Position numbers and translations under genes: made by a program
Assembly: GCF_900476375.1 (NCBI RefSeq)
Contig: NZ_UPPP01000077.1
Location: 1-57,973, forward strand
Direction: 5' to 3'
Length of the DNA: 57,973 nt
From: Allolucifera butyrica
Lineage (GTDB): Bacteria > Bacillota > Negativicutes > Sporomusales > UPPP01
In this document: positions 1-8,510 of the stretch, piece by piece
Position numbering within the stretch: position 1 is the first letter of the stretch
Layout: each line of letters begins with the position of its first letter
Notes under the pieces: model-generated
The model's database searches: none
What the model was told of the DNA's origin: nothing
What the model saw: the letters and a program-made list of their open reading frames with translations, nothing else

Positions 1-548
1 TCGGCGGGAAATGCCTTGAGCAAGGTATCTATCGCCTCAGTCCCGCCGGTAGACGCACCGATGGCGATAAGACAATTTCGCTTAACTGTACCCGGTCCCC
101 CGGTCGCTCCTAAAACCGGATCATTCGCTCTATGCCTGGCTACTTTGGCGGTCGATGCAATCTTTATTTTAACAATCAACTCATTGACCAGGGCTTCGAC
201 CCTGCGTCCGCCCCTAAAATCCGGCTTGGCGACAAAGTCCACCGCCCCGGCGTCCAAAGCGTCCAAAACACTCTCACTGACCGCACTGACTACCACAACC
301 GGTATTGGGTACTGCGGCATAAGCCTTCTTAAAAACTCAATACCGCTCATACGGGGCATCTCAACGTCCAGCGTCATAACATCCGGTTCGAACTCCAATA
401 TTTTATCCCTGGCCACATAGGGATCCGATGCCGTAGCCACCACTTCGATGGAGGGATCCCGGACAATCTCTCTCGCCAAAGTCTCCCGGAAAACCAGCGA
501 ATCGTCCACAATCAGAACCCGAATCCTCCTTTTAACAGTTGTCATCAT
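1..548 (-). CDS. cheB: CheB chemotaxis methylesterase (C-terminus outside window)
   Basis: Protein-glutamate methylesterase/deamidase that removes methyl groups from chemoreceptors and is activated by CheA phosphorylation. I translated this frame directly: a receiver domain occupies about residues 10-125, with the acidic pair in VLIVDDS and phospho-acceptor Asp61 in MTLDVEMP. A linker follows, then the start of the methylesterase domain with the catalytic serine in AIGASTGGTEAI (about Ser166). The frame stays open to the left edge, so roughly the last half of the protein is missing. Its ATG (548-546) overlaps the cheR stop in an ATGA arrangement, and AGAAAGGAAT upstream is a suitable ribosome binding site, so the two genes are translationally coupled. 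It is the last visible gene of the chemotaxis operon. Confidence 0.95.
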   Translation of the reverse strand, partial: MMTTVKRRIRVLIVDDSLVFRETLAREIVRDPSIEVVATASDPYVARDKILEFEPDVMTLDVEMPRMSGIEFLRRLMPQYPIPVVVVSAVSESVLDALDAGAVDFVAKPDFRGGRRVEALVNELIVKIKIASTAKVARHRANDPVLGATGGPGTVKRNCLIAIGASTGGTEAIDTLLKAFPA

Positions 549-1363
549 TGCGATTCCTTTCTATAAACAGCCGGTGCTACAAATTTATATTTGCTTTCAT
601 AGCGGTTGATCGATTCGGAATGTCCGATAAATAAATAACCGCCGGGCTCCGTATGGTCATAAAACCGGTTCACCAGTTCCCTTCTGGTTTCGGCATCGAA
701 GTAAATCATCACGTTGCGGCAAAAGATCAGATGAAATTTTTTCTTAAAGGGAAAAACTTCATTCATTAAATTAAAACGCCGGAAAATGACTTCACGCCGG
801 ATTGGGTCCGTAAGAATACTGTTCTCCGCATCGACTCTCCGGCAATATTGGCCCCGCCACTGGCTGGACAGCATTTCCAACTGGCTGGTGGAATAAACGG
901 CTTTTTCGGCCCGCTCCAAAGCGGCAGTGGAAATATCGGTAGCTAAAATTTTAGTATCCCACTGCGCTTTTTCACTCCCCAAATAAGAATCAATCACCAT
1001 CGCCAGGGTATAGGGCTCTTCCCCGGTGGAACAGCCGGCGCTCCATATTCTGAGATCTCTGTCCCCGGCATTCCGGATGAGACACGGCAGTGCTACTTTC
1101 GCCAAAAATTCAAAATGTTTGGGCTCCCGCCAAAAATAAGTATGATTGGTAGTCAGCTTGTTAATCAGAATCGTGCCGGCTTTTCCCGTGTGGTCACTGA
1201 CCACATGCTGGAAATACTCGGAGAAGCTGTCAAAACCATTCTGAATAATATAATTGTGCAAACGGCCCAGTATGAGCGTCTTCTTTTGCGTTAAATTGAT
1301 GCCGTAATTTTGTTTAATATAACAGACAAGTTCAGTAAATTCGCGTTCGGTTATGGCTTCCAT
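545..1363 (-). CDS. cheR: CheR chemotaxis protein methyltransferase
   Basis: S-adenosylmethionine-dependent methyltransferase that methylates glutamates on chemoreceptor signalling domains. The 272-residue protein has the usual length. The N-terminal all-helical CheR_N domain covers about residues 1-75. The SAM-binding domain follows, with the signature IWSAGCSTGEEPYTLAM (near 105-121), the LATDIS strand and FCRNVMIYFD (about 214-223). TTNHTYFWRE is the conserved substrate-side motif. It lies between an upstream receptor gene and cheB, overlaps cheB by four bases, and shares its orientation with the whole che operon. The upstream mcp ends at 1426, so the spacing is about 60 bp. Nothing unusual is seen, and the assignment is secure from the motifs. 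Confidence 0.97.
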   Translation of the reverse strand: MEAITEREFTELVCYIKQNYGINLTQKKTLILGRLHNYIIQNGFDSFSEYFQHVVSDHTGKAGTILINKLTTNHTYFWREPKHFEFLAKVALPCLIRNAGDRDLRIWSAGCSTGEEPYTLAMVIDSYLGSEKAQWDTKILATDISTAALERAEKAVYSTSQLEMLSSQWRGQYCRRVDAENSILTDPIRREVIFRRFNLMNEVFPFKKKFHLIFCRNVMIYFDAETRRELVNRFYDHTEPGGYLFIGHSESINRYESKYKFVAPAVYRKESQ

Positions 1364-1425
1364 GTTTTTCCCGTCCTTAAAATCAGAGAAAGAGAGCCGG
1401 CAAGAACTCTCTTTCTCTGAAACTG

Positions 1426-3153
1426 CTAGTACTTGCCAAACTCGTTATCATCAAGCAATATCCTTGCTTTCGGCGTCAGGGACGGTTGATGCGGTCCGCT
1501 GCCTGCCGGTTCGGTCTGTTTCTTCTTTTCCAGCATCGACTCAATTGCCTGTAAAACTTCCGGACTTACGGTCGTTCCCGCACCGCCCTTCAGACCCCGG
1601 CCAATTGGCTTCAATTTAAATTTCCGCACATTTTCTTTCATGATTTCAGCCTGGCCCGACAATTCCTCGCTGGCGGCAGCGCTTTCTTCCGCTGTCGCCG
1701 AATTGGTTTGCACCACTTGCGATACTTGGGCGATAGCCTGATTAACCTGCGAAATGGCCGTGGCCTGTTCATTGGAAGCCGCGGCGATATCACCGACCAG
1801 GGCGGCGGCTTTTGCCACTCCGTCCACAATGCCGTTCAGCGCCTCCGCTGTTTGATTGGCAATTTGGGTCCCGGCGTCTACCTTTTTAATGGAACCCTCG
1901 ATCATCGCCGTGGTTTCCTTGGCGGCGTTGGCGCTGCGGGCGGCCAGGTTTCTTACCTCTTCCGCCACCACGGCAAAGCCTTTGCCGTGCTGTCCGGCCC
2001 GGGCTGCTTCCACTGCTGCATTCAGCGCCAGTATGTTGGTCTGGAAAGCAATTTCATCAATCACTTTAATAATCCGGGAAATATTGGTTGACGATTCGTT
2101 GATTTCCGCCATGGCTTTAACCATTCCCTGCATCTGGATGTTGCCTTCCATGGCCTGTTCCTTGGCCATAGCGGCCAGTTCGTTGGCCTGATTGGCGCTG
2201 ACAGCATTCTGCTTGGTCTGGGCGGCAACCTGAGTCATGGACGCCGTAATTTCTTCAATGGAACTGGCCTGTTCGGTAGAACCCTGCGACAGGGCCTGGC
2301 CGGAAGCGGCAATCTGCTGCGCTCCGGCGGCCACTTGCTCGGCCGCTTCGTCAATGCTGCACATGGCCCGGTTGATATTTTCGGCCATGGAAGAAAAGGA
2401 TTGGGACAGCAGGCCAATTTCGTCCCGGGATCTTACCTGAATGGCCACATTCAGATCCCCGCCTGCCACTTTGTCGGCGACTGTGACTAATTCCCTGACC
2501 GGCTGCGACATTCTCCGGGCAATAAAAACGCCTAATGCCAAGGCAGCCATCGCCCCCATTATGACAAAAGCAATCATGATGTAAATTGCCCGGTGGGCAT
2601 CCGCTTTGTTGCGGTTCGCCTGACCTTGAGCCAGGTTAATTTTCATGCCGATCAAATTATCAATGGATTTCTGGATGGCAGCTTCCCGTTCCACCCCTTC
2701 CGTGCGCATCAATTGATAAGCCTGATCATTCTGCCCCGCCTCAATCAGGCTGTAAAACTTTTTAAGATAAGACTCCAGGCCGTCGACCGCTTTGCCCAAT
2801 TCTCTCGTTTCCTGGCGCCCGGCGTCGCTTACCAAAGTATTGGTAAATATGGCAATTTGATCCTTCATGCTTTTTAATTCCGCATCCGTCTTGGCGATAT
2901 AGGCGGCCCGGTTGTTCACATCTTTATCCAGCATCATTTCCTGGGCATTTACCCGGATTTTATAATAGGATTCCGCGACGGAACTGATTTGGGGCAGCGG
3001 AACCGTATAGTAGTCATACAATCTTCCGTCTTCCGCCGTTAAATTGTAGAGATTAAATACCCCCACCGTACCGACAACGGCGCCGATAATGGCTATCATC
3101 AGAAAGCTGATAATCAATTTGTTGGCTATTTTCAGATTTTCAAACCAAGTCAC
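1426..3153 (-). CDS. Methyl-accepting chemotaxis protein (four-helix sensor, HAMP, MA)
   Basis: Transmembrane chemoreceptor of 575 residues. A first membrane segment lies at about 12-34, followed by an extracellular four-helix-bundle type ligand domain. The second membrane segment is at about 189-213, then a HAMP domain (214-266) and a long coiled-coil signalling domain with the conserved hairpin tip ([20 protein letters not shown]). The signalling half is almost identical to that of the receptor encoded by 3722-5566, while the sensor halves differ, pointing to tandem duplication with sensor divergence. The protein ends in DDNEFGKY, a tail shared with the neighbouring receptor that could act as a CheR/CheB tether. 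The ligand is unknown. It lies inside the che operon, between cheW and cheR. Confidence 0.95.
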   Translation of the reverse strand: MTWFENLKIANKLIISFLMIAIIGAVVGTVGVFNLYNLTAEDGRLYDYYTVPLPQISSVAESYYKIRVNAQEMMLDKDVNNRAAYIAKTDAELKSMKDQIAIFTNTLVSDAGRQETRELGKAVDGLESYLKKFYSLIEAGQNDQAYQLMRTEGVEREAAIQKSIDNLIGMKINLAQGQANRNKADAHRAIYIMIAFVIMGAMAALALGVFIARRMSQPVRELVTVADKVAGGDLNVAIQVRSRDEIGLLSQSFSSMAENINRAMCSIDEAAEQVAAGAQQIAASGQALSQGSTEQASSIEEITASMTQVAAQTKQNAVSANQANELAAMAKEQAMEGNIQMQGMVKAMAEINESSTNISRIIKVIDEIAFQTNILALNAAVEAARAGQHGKGFAVVAEEVRNLAARSANAAKETTAMIEGSIKKVDAGTQIANQTAEALNGIVDGVAKAAALVGDIAAASNEQATAISQVNQAIAQVSQVVQTNSATAEESAAASEELSGQAEIMKENVRKFKLKPIGRGLKGGAGTTVSPEVLQAIESMLEKKKQTEPAGSGPHQPSLTPKARILLDDNEFGKY

Positions 3154-3182
3154 ACAAAGCCCCTCCCTTTTTAACCGTGTCT

Positions 3183-3680
3183 TTATCGCTCGAGTTCTTC
3201 CAGACCTGCCACTTCGTCATCCGTTAACAGCCGGTCACAATCCAGGATCAGTTTTACCTCGCTGCCCACCTTGCCAATCCCTTTGATGTACCGCTGGTGA
3301 TAATGATCGTTCACTTGCGGCGGCAGAACGATATCCTGTTCGGCGATGGATAAAACCTCCGACACGGTGTCAACAATCAATCCTACGGCAAGTTCTCTTA
3401 TGTCTATAACAATTACACAGGTCCGGTCGTTGTATTCCCGGAAGGGCTTTTTAAAGCGCAATCTTACATCAATCACCGGAATAATTTTTCCCCGGAGATT
3501 GATAATTCCCTTTACGTACGTAGGAAGATCAGGAACTTCCGTAATGGACTGCAGACCGATAATCTCGGTAACATATTTGATTTCAATGCCATAGACCTCC
3601 GAACCCAAAGGAAAGGTAAGAAATTTGCCTTTTTGTGTATCTTCCTCAAGTTCCCAATCATTTTCCATGCTTTCGGACAT
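3183..3680 (-). CDS. cheW: CheW chemotaxis coupling protein
   Basis: Adaptor that couples receptors to the CheA kinase. The product is a single CheW/SH3-like domain of about 165 residues. Typical strands are FLTFPLGSEVYGIEIKYV, VPDLPTYVKGIINLRGKIIP and CVIVIDI, with a C-terminal extension rich in acidic residues. I chose the ATG at 3680 rather than the more upstream ATG at 3698, because the stretch AAAGGAG between them is a good ribosome binding site about eight bases before ATG-3680. The gene sits between two receptor genes in the che operon with about 30-40 bp spacings. No second cheW, cheC or cheD is visible in the window. Confidence 0.95.
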   Translation of the reverse strand: MSESMENDWELEEDTQKGKFLTFPLGSEVYGIEIKYVTEIIGLQSITEVPDLPTYVKGIINLRGKIIPVIDVRLRFKKPFREYNDRTCVIVIDIRELAVGLIVDTVSEVLSIAEQDIVLPPQVNDHYHQRYIKGIGKVGSEVKLILDCDRLLTDDEVAGLEELER

Positions 3681-3721
3681 AACCCCGGCTCCTTTCATGC
3701 AATGTAAGATTTTCTCTCCGG

Positions 3722-5566
3722 CTAATATTTACCGAACTCGTTATCGTCAAGCACTATTTTCGCTTTCGCCGTCAGGGCCGGCTGGCATCGTCCGTCACCG
3801 GCCGGTTCGGTCTGCTTCCTTTTTTCCAGCATGGACTCAATCGCTTGCAAAACCTCCGGACTCAAAGCTGTTTCTCCCCCGTTTTTTACCCCCCGGCTGA
3901 TTTTTTTCAGTTTAAACCGCCGCACATTTTCTTTCATAATTTCGGCCTGACCCGACAGTTCCTCGCTGGCAGCGGCACTTTCCTCCGCCGTTGCCGAATT
4001 GGTCTGCACTACTTGCGATACCTGGGTAATGGCCTGATTGACCTGCGAAATGGCCGTGGCCTGTTCGTTGGAAGCGGCGGCAATTTCACCGACCAGGGCG
4101 GCGGCTTTTGCCACGCCGTCTACGATGCCGTTCAGCGCCTCCGCTGTTTGATTGGCGATTTTAGTCCCGGCATCCACCTTCTTGATCGAACCCTCGATCA
4201 TCGCCGTGGTTTCCTTGGCGGCGTTGGCGCTGCGGGCGGCCAGGTTTCTTACCTCTTCCGCCACTACGGCAAACCCTTTGCCGTGCTGTCCCGCCCGGGC
4301 CGCTTCCACCGCCGCATTCAGCGCCAGTATGTTGGTCTGGAAAGCAATCTCATCAATCACTTTAATGATCCGGGAAATATTGGTGGAGGATTCGTTGATT
4401 TCCGCCATGGCCTTAACCATTCCCTGCATCTGGATGTTACCTTCCGTGGCTTGTTCCCTGGCCATAGCAGCCAATTCATTGGCCTGGTTGGCATTCACGG
4501 CATTTTGCTTGGTCTGGGCGGCAACCTGGGTCATGGACGCCGTAATTTCCTCAATGGAACTGGCCTGTTCGGTAGAACCCTGCGACAGGGCCTGGCCGGA
4601 GGCGGCAATCTGCTGGGAGCCGGCGGCCACCTGCTCGGCGGCGTAACTGACACTGCCCAGAATTTGGTTATTGGTCTCAATCATTTCACTTAGTTTCTTA
4701 CCTAACAGGTCATTTTCCGATCTTACCTTAACTTGAACCGTCAAATCACCGGCAGCTATTTTTTCCACCGCCAGGGCTTGCTCCCGTATACTATCCACCA
4801 TTTTCCCAAACGATCGCATTAAAATGCCGACCTCGTCGGAAGTCGAGGCTTCTATATTTACGTTCACATCGCCTACGGCAAGGCGTTCCGCCGCTGCCAC
4901 CAGCCGGTTGATCGGATTACTGATAATACGGGACAGGAAGAATCCCAGAAGTATAGCTACCAGCACTGCCAATACGACAATACCGTTCACGACAATCATT
5001 GCCTGGTGAGCCGCCACTTGATTGCTCGCCGCTTTAGCTTCCGCTTCTTTTATTTTCAGGTCTTTCGCCGCCCGCAGTGCGTCCTCGACCATTTTCCCCA
5101 CCCGTATGCCTTCGGTTTGGGACAGTTGCGCCGCTGCTGCCATTTGACCGCTTTGAACCTGACCGATTGCCTTTTCCATTAACGGTTCATAGGCGGCAAT
5201 GCCGGCCTGCAAAGCGGCCAAATTCTGCCTTCCCGCGTCGGTATGCACCGTAGTTGCGTATTTTTCGATTGATTTTTTAAACTTCTGTACTTCCTGTCTG
5301 GACTGAGCGGCTAAATTCTCCCGTTCCGCCGGGTCTTTCGACAGCATCATGTTTCTAACCTGAACCCGCGTAATATAATAGCTTTCCAGCATATCCATCA
5401 CGTCACCCAGGGGAACGGTACTGAGTTCATATAATTGCTTGTCTTCGTTGGTAAGCGTATAAAGGTTATAAATTCCGAAAGCACCCACAATCCCGGCAAT
5501 GGCAGCAACCAAAACAAAGCCGGTAAGCAACTTTTTGGCTATTTTCCAATTATAAAACCAGGTCAT
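3722..5566 (-). CDS. Methyl-accepting chemotaxis protein with two HAMP-like segments
   Basis: Chemoreceptor of 614 residues. Membrane segments are at about 11-33 and 190-213, flanking a periplasmic four-helix-type sensor. Two consecutive HAMP-like units follow: one beginning [19 protein letters not shown], then a second with [19 protein letters not shown]. The signalling domain is nearly identical to that of the receptor at 1426-3153, including the hairpin tip and the C-terminal NEFGKY tail. Compared with its sister it has about 40 additional residues, accounted for by the second HAMP-like unit. Genes of this kind report an extracellular or energy-related signal to CheA; the ligand cannot be read from the sequence. 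It lies between cheA and cheW in the operon. Confidence 0.95.
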   Translation of the reverse strand: MTWFYNWKIAKKLLTGFVLVAAIAGIVGAFGIYNLYTLTNEDKQLYELSTVPLGDVMDMLESYYITRVQVRNMMLSKDPAERENLAAQSRQEVQKFKKSIEKYATTVHTDAGRQNLAALQAGIAAYEPLMEKAIGQVQSGQMAAAAQLSQTEGIRVGKMVEDALRAAKDLKIKEAEAKAASNQVAAHQAMIVVNGIVVLAVLVAILLGFFLSRIISNPINRLVAAAERLAVGDVNVNIEASTSDEVGILMRSFGKMVDSIREQALAVEKIAAGDLTVQVKVRSENDLLGKKLSEMIETNNQILGSVSYAAEQVAAGSQQIAASGQALSQGSTEQASSIEEITASMTQVAAQTKQNAVNANQANELAAMAREQATEGNIQMQGMVKAMAEINESSTNISRIIKVIDEIAFQTNILALNAAVEAARAGQHGKGFAVVAEEVRNLAARSANAAKETTAMIEGSIKKVDAGTKIANQTAEALNGIVDGVAKAAALVGEIAAASNEQATAISQVNQAITQVSQVVQTNSATAEESAAASEELSGQAEIMKENVRRFKLKKISRGVKNGGETALSPEVLQAIESMLEKRKQTEPAGDGRCQPALTAKAKIVLDDNEFGKY

Positions 5567-5655
5567 TCCAATTCCTCCTTATAATTGCTCCGGTTTCCCG
5601 CCAATCAGATAATGCTTCAGACAACGATGAAATTCGCTCAACTTTCATTCAAACA

Positions 5656-7722
5656 CTATGTACGAACTAACCCGGCGACATCCAGAATTAAACTCACGCT
5701 GCCGTCGCCGAGCAAAGTGCAGCCGGCTATATCTTTAGTCTTTTTAATATAACGCGGCAGGGCTTTCACCACCACTTGCTGCTGCCCCAGTAAGGCGTCG
5801 GCAAACAGGCAGAGGCTTTTTCCGTCCGTCTCAACCATGATCATAATGCCTTCGTATAAATCGGTTACCGCTCCCTGTGACCGGAACCGTTCACTCAGGC
5901 GTAAAACCGGGTAACATTGGCCGCGTATCATAATCATTTCGTTGCCGTCGGTGTCTTTTATCAAGTTTTGCTCTTTCAGCCGGAACGACTCCTTAATGGC
6001 TACAATTGGGATTGTATAAACAGCCTGGCCGACTTTTACAGTCATTCCCTCCACAATCGCCAGTGTAAGCGGAATCCTAACAGACATCGTTGTGCCGCTT
6101 CCTTCTACACTGTCAACACTGATGGTTCCGCCAACCTTTTCAATGTTCTTCGCCACGACATCCATGCCGACGCCTCGCCCGGAAAACTCTGTTACCGTAT
6201 CTTTGGTGGAAAACCCGGGCTGTAAAATGAAGGAATACACCTGTTTATCCGTTAACGAACTATCTTCCCGTGTAATCAAGCCCCGTTCCAATGCCTTTTT
6301 CAGGATTTTTTCCCGGTTAAGCCCGCCGCCGTCATCCTGAACAAGGATCCATACATCCCCACCGGCGTTTTTGGCTTCCAACCGGATTTTACCGGCGGCC
6401 GGCTTTCCTTTGGCCGCTCTCTCCTCCGGCGATTCAATTCCGTGGTCCACCGCATTGCGAATTAAATGCATGAGCGGGTCGGAAATATGCTCAATAATAT
6501 TCTTGTCTACTTCGGTCTCATCGCCGATAATCTCAAGTTCCGCCTGTTTGTTAAGCTTCCGGACCATATCCCTTACGATACGGTTCATCTTGTGAAATGT
6601 CGCCGCCAACGGAACCATCCGGATTGACATGACAATATCCTGCAATTCACCGGTGATTTTGGTTAGCTGCCGGGCCGATTTGAAAAATTTGTCCAGAGGC
6701 AGCCCCTGGAGTTCCGGATTCTGGGTTACCATAGCCTCGGCAATGACCAGTTCCCCGACTAAATCCATGAGCATGTCCATTTTAGCTACATCGACACTGA
6801 TGAAACTCCGTTTCTCTCCCCGCTGCTCCCCCTTTTGTTCCGCCGCCGGCGGCCTAGTATCCGCCGCTGGTCCGCAGGGCGGTGCTGCGTTAGGAACCGG
6901 ACCATCCAGGCTAATCGTTTTCTTATCCTTCGGCTTAACGGGCTCAGCCCTGTTAACCGGATTGATTCTGACTTCTTTCAGAAACATGGCTTTATCAAAA
7001 AACGCCTGGATTGTTTCCAGCGTATTTTCGCTGGCAAACACTATTTTAAAACCTTCTCGCCGGATGCTCTCCGCCGTGCTGTCATTTTCCAGAATATCGG
7101 CCGGTGAATAGTCGATATCGGCGGCAATTTGGCTGAGTTCATGCGCCAGGGTAAAGGCTCTTATATTTTCCATGCCGCAGTCCTCGTCAAAATAGACCAG
7201 GGCTTCATATACGCTTTTACCATCCCCCCCGGGGCTTCGCCGCGGGCCAATATAGTATTGGCATTCCGCCGGGCTCTTGGCAGCACTGCCGGCACGGTCA
7301 TCCGTCCCGGGACCAGACGCCTTTAAAGCAGACAAAAAAGCTCGGATTAATTCATTCAACTCCGAGCAATCCGTTACGGGGCTTCCCCCATTTTCTACTT
7401 GTGCCACTTCACCTTTGATATAATCAACAACATTCAAAATCAGGTCGGCCAGTTCGGAATAATTGACCTCCGCCGGCTTAACCTCGCGCAGATAAAAGAA
7501 AACGTCCTCCGCCGAATGGGCAAGGGATGAGATATCATCGAACAGCATCATCGCTGCCGACCCTTTTATGGTATGCATGATACGAAAGACTTCGTCGATA
7601 AATGATTCCAAGCCGCCGGATTTTTCACTATCCAAAATAATATGCTCAAGTTGTTCCAGCAGCTGATTGGTTTCAAACACAAAGAGGTCCAGCATTGGGG
7701 CTTTGCTATATTGGTCGTTCAA
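5656..7722 (-). CDS. cheA: CheA chemotaxis histidine kinase
   Basis: Sensor kinase that phosphorylates CheY and CheB in response to receptors. From the proposed start, the Hpt domain carries the phospho-accepting histidine in MHTIKGSAAM (about His50). A CheY-binding P2-like region lies near 170-260 and is followed by a proline-rich linker. The dimerisation helices begin near SVDVAKMDMLMDLVGELV. The ATPase domain shows HLIRNAVDHGIE (N box), VQDDGGGLN (G1) and FSGRGVGMDVV (G2). A C-terminal CheW-like domain closes the protein. The frame is open to 7836, overlapping cheY, but I prefer the TTG at 7722, which has GGTGG upstream and gives the normal N-terminus directly before the Hpt helices. About 689 residues result; the start is the only uncertain point. 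Confidence 0.94.
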   Translation of the reverse strand: MNDQYSKAPMLDLFVFETNQLLEQLEHIILDSEKSGGLESFIDEVFRIMHTIKGSAAMMLFDDISSLAHSAEDVFFYLREVKPAEVNYSELADLILNVVDYIKGEVAQVENGGSPVTDCSELNELIRAFLSALKASGPGTDDRAGSAAKSPAECQYYIGPRRSPGGDGKSVYEALVYFDEDCGMENIRAFTLAHELSQIAADIDYSPADILENDSTAESIRREGFKIVFASENTLETIQAFFDKAMFLKEVRINPVNRAEPVKPKDKKTISLDGPVPNAAPPCGPAADTRPPAAEQKGEQRGEKRSFISVDVAKMDMLMDLVGELVIAEAMVTQNPELQGLPLDKFFKSARQLTKITGELQDIVMSIRMVPLAATFHKMNRIVRDMVRKLNKQAELEIIGDETEVDKNIIEHISDPLMHLIRNAVDHGIESPEERAAKGKPAAGKIRLEAKNAGGDVWILVQDDGGGLNREKILKKALERGLITREDSSLTDKQVYSFILQPGFSTKDTVTEFSGRGVGMDVVAKNIEKVGGTISVDSVEGSGTTMSVRIPLTLAIVEGMTVKVGQAVYTIPIVAIKESFRLKEQNLIKDTDGNEMIMIRGQCYPVLRLSERFRSQGAVTDLYEGIMIMVETDGKSLCLFADALLGQQQVVVKALPRYIKKTKDIAGCTLLGDGSVSLILDVAGLVRT

Positions 7723-7792
7723 TTTAAAACCACCTTCACCTATGTACTGCAAATACCGGAATGCAATTGTGTTTTTTAACGGCCCTGCCGTA

Positions 7793-8146
7793 TTACTGCA
7801 ATTTGCTGAGGCCGCGAATAACCTGGTCTTCCACAAACGGCTTTACAATAAACCCGTTGGCGCCGGCCATCACGGCTTCCCGCACGTGATTTTCCTGTCC
7901 CATAGCCGATATCATTACTACTTTCGCGGCGGGATTCATCTTTTTTATCGCCTTTAACGCGCTGATCCCGTCCATAACCGGCATAGTAATATCCATGGTA
8001 ACCAAGTCTGGTTTATGTTGATTATATTTTAAAATTGCCTCTGAACCATTGGCCGCATCGCCAATTACCTCATAACCATTCTTCTCCAGCATCATTTTAA
8101 GTGTTACCCGGATAAAGGCGGCATCATCAACAATCAGTACCTTCAT
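7793..8146 (-). CDS. cheY: CheY response regulator
   Basis: Single-domain receiver of about 117 residues that, when phosphorylated by CheA, acts on the flagellar motor switch. Conserved residues are the acidic pair Asp7-Asp8 in VLIVDDAAF, the phospho-acceptor Asp52 in VTMDITMPVMDG, the serine in MISAMG and the lysine in FIVKPF (about Lys102). The frame extends 11 codons further upstream, but ATG-8146 gives the standard CheY N-terminus; GGGAGG lies about 14 bases before it, a rather long spacing. It is the first gene of the operon and lies directly downstream of the c-di-GMP riboswitch and its terminator, so the whole che operon is probably under that control. Confidence 0.95.
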   Translation of the reverse strand: MKVLIVDDAAFIRVTLKMMLEKNGYEVIGDAANGSEAILKYNQHKPDLVTMDITMPVMDGISALKAIKKMNPAAKVVMISAMGQENHVREAVMAGANGFIVKPFVEDQVIRGLSKLQ

Positions 8147-8296
8147 ATTCGTATTCGTACCCTCCCTTTTCGTCTGCAAACTAGAGTTTACTATTCACGT
8201 TTCCATAATTCGATACAAAATACTAAATTCCTACACTTTTTCGACAAACTTCTAAGAAATTTACAATTTTTACTTCTTAAATTAAGCAGTCTCGAT

Positions 8297-8326
8297 AAAA
8301 AAAAACCAGGCTTTCGCCTGGTTTTT
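8297..8326 (-). terminator. Intrinsic terminator of the riboswitch expression platform
   Basis: An 11-bp arm AAAAACCAGGC and its exact complement are separated by a four-base loop. On the minus strand the hairpin is followed by an uninterrupted run of U residues. It lies between the c-di-GMP aptamer and cheY, where a regulated terminator would be expected. Confidence 0.85.
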
Positions 8327-8333
8327 CATCAAG

Positions 8334-8412
8334 TAAATGCAACCTGGCAGTCATAGACTCTTCATCCTTAGACCCATAGCTTTGCGTCCTCACCTTTCGG
8401 TAAGTTTGCCAA
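8334..8412 (-). promoter_or_regulatory. c-di-GMP-I (GEMM) riboswitch aptamer
   Basis: On the minus strand the region reads GGCAAACTTACC, a GAAA tetraloop stem (CCGAAAGG), then GAGGACGCAAAGC, GGGTCTAAGG, a variable stem-loop, and ACTGCCAGGTTGC. This matches the architecture of class I c-di-GMP riboswitches, in particular the invariant GGACGCAAAGC segment, the GNRA tetraloop and the CTAAGG and GCCAGGTTGC elements. It precedes an intrinsic terminator and then cheY, so it should couple intracellular c-di-GMP to transcription of the chemotaxis operon. I recognised it by motif only and did not fold it by computer. Confidence 0.9.
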
Positions 8413-8433
8413 AATAATACACTTCTTGATATA

Positions 8434-8462
8434 AACTTACAATATCCTCGTTATTTTGTCAA
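8434..8462 (-). promoter_or_regulatory. Probable promoter of the che operon leader
   Basis: A TTGACA -35 box (minus strand, 8462-8457) is followed 17 bp later by TAAGTT as a weak -10. A transcript starting here would begin just before the riboswitch aptamer. The -35 is a perfect match, the -10 a poor one. Confidence 0.5.
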
Positions 8463-8510
8463 GACTTTTGTCCTGGATCTTAGGTCCCAGGTCCTGTAAA
8501 TAGCTGGTAT

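Noticed and set aside
3845..4693. Long plus-strand open frame of 282 codons
   Set aside because: It lies antisense to the receptor gene 3722-5566, whose domains are unmistakable. The antisense frame has no ribosome binding site and no recognisable domain.
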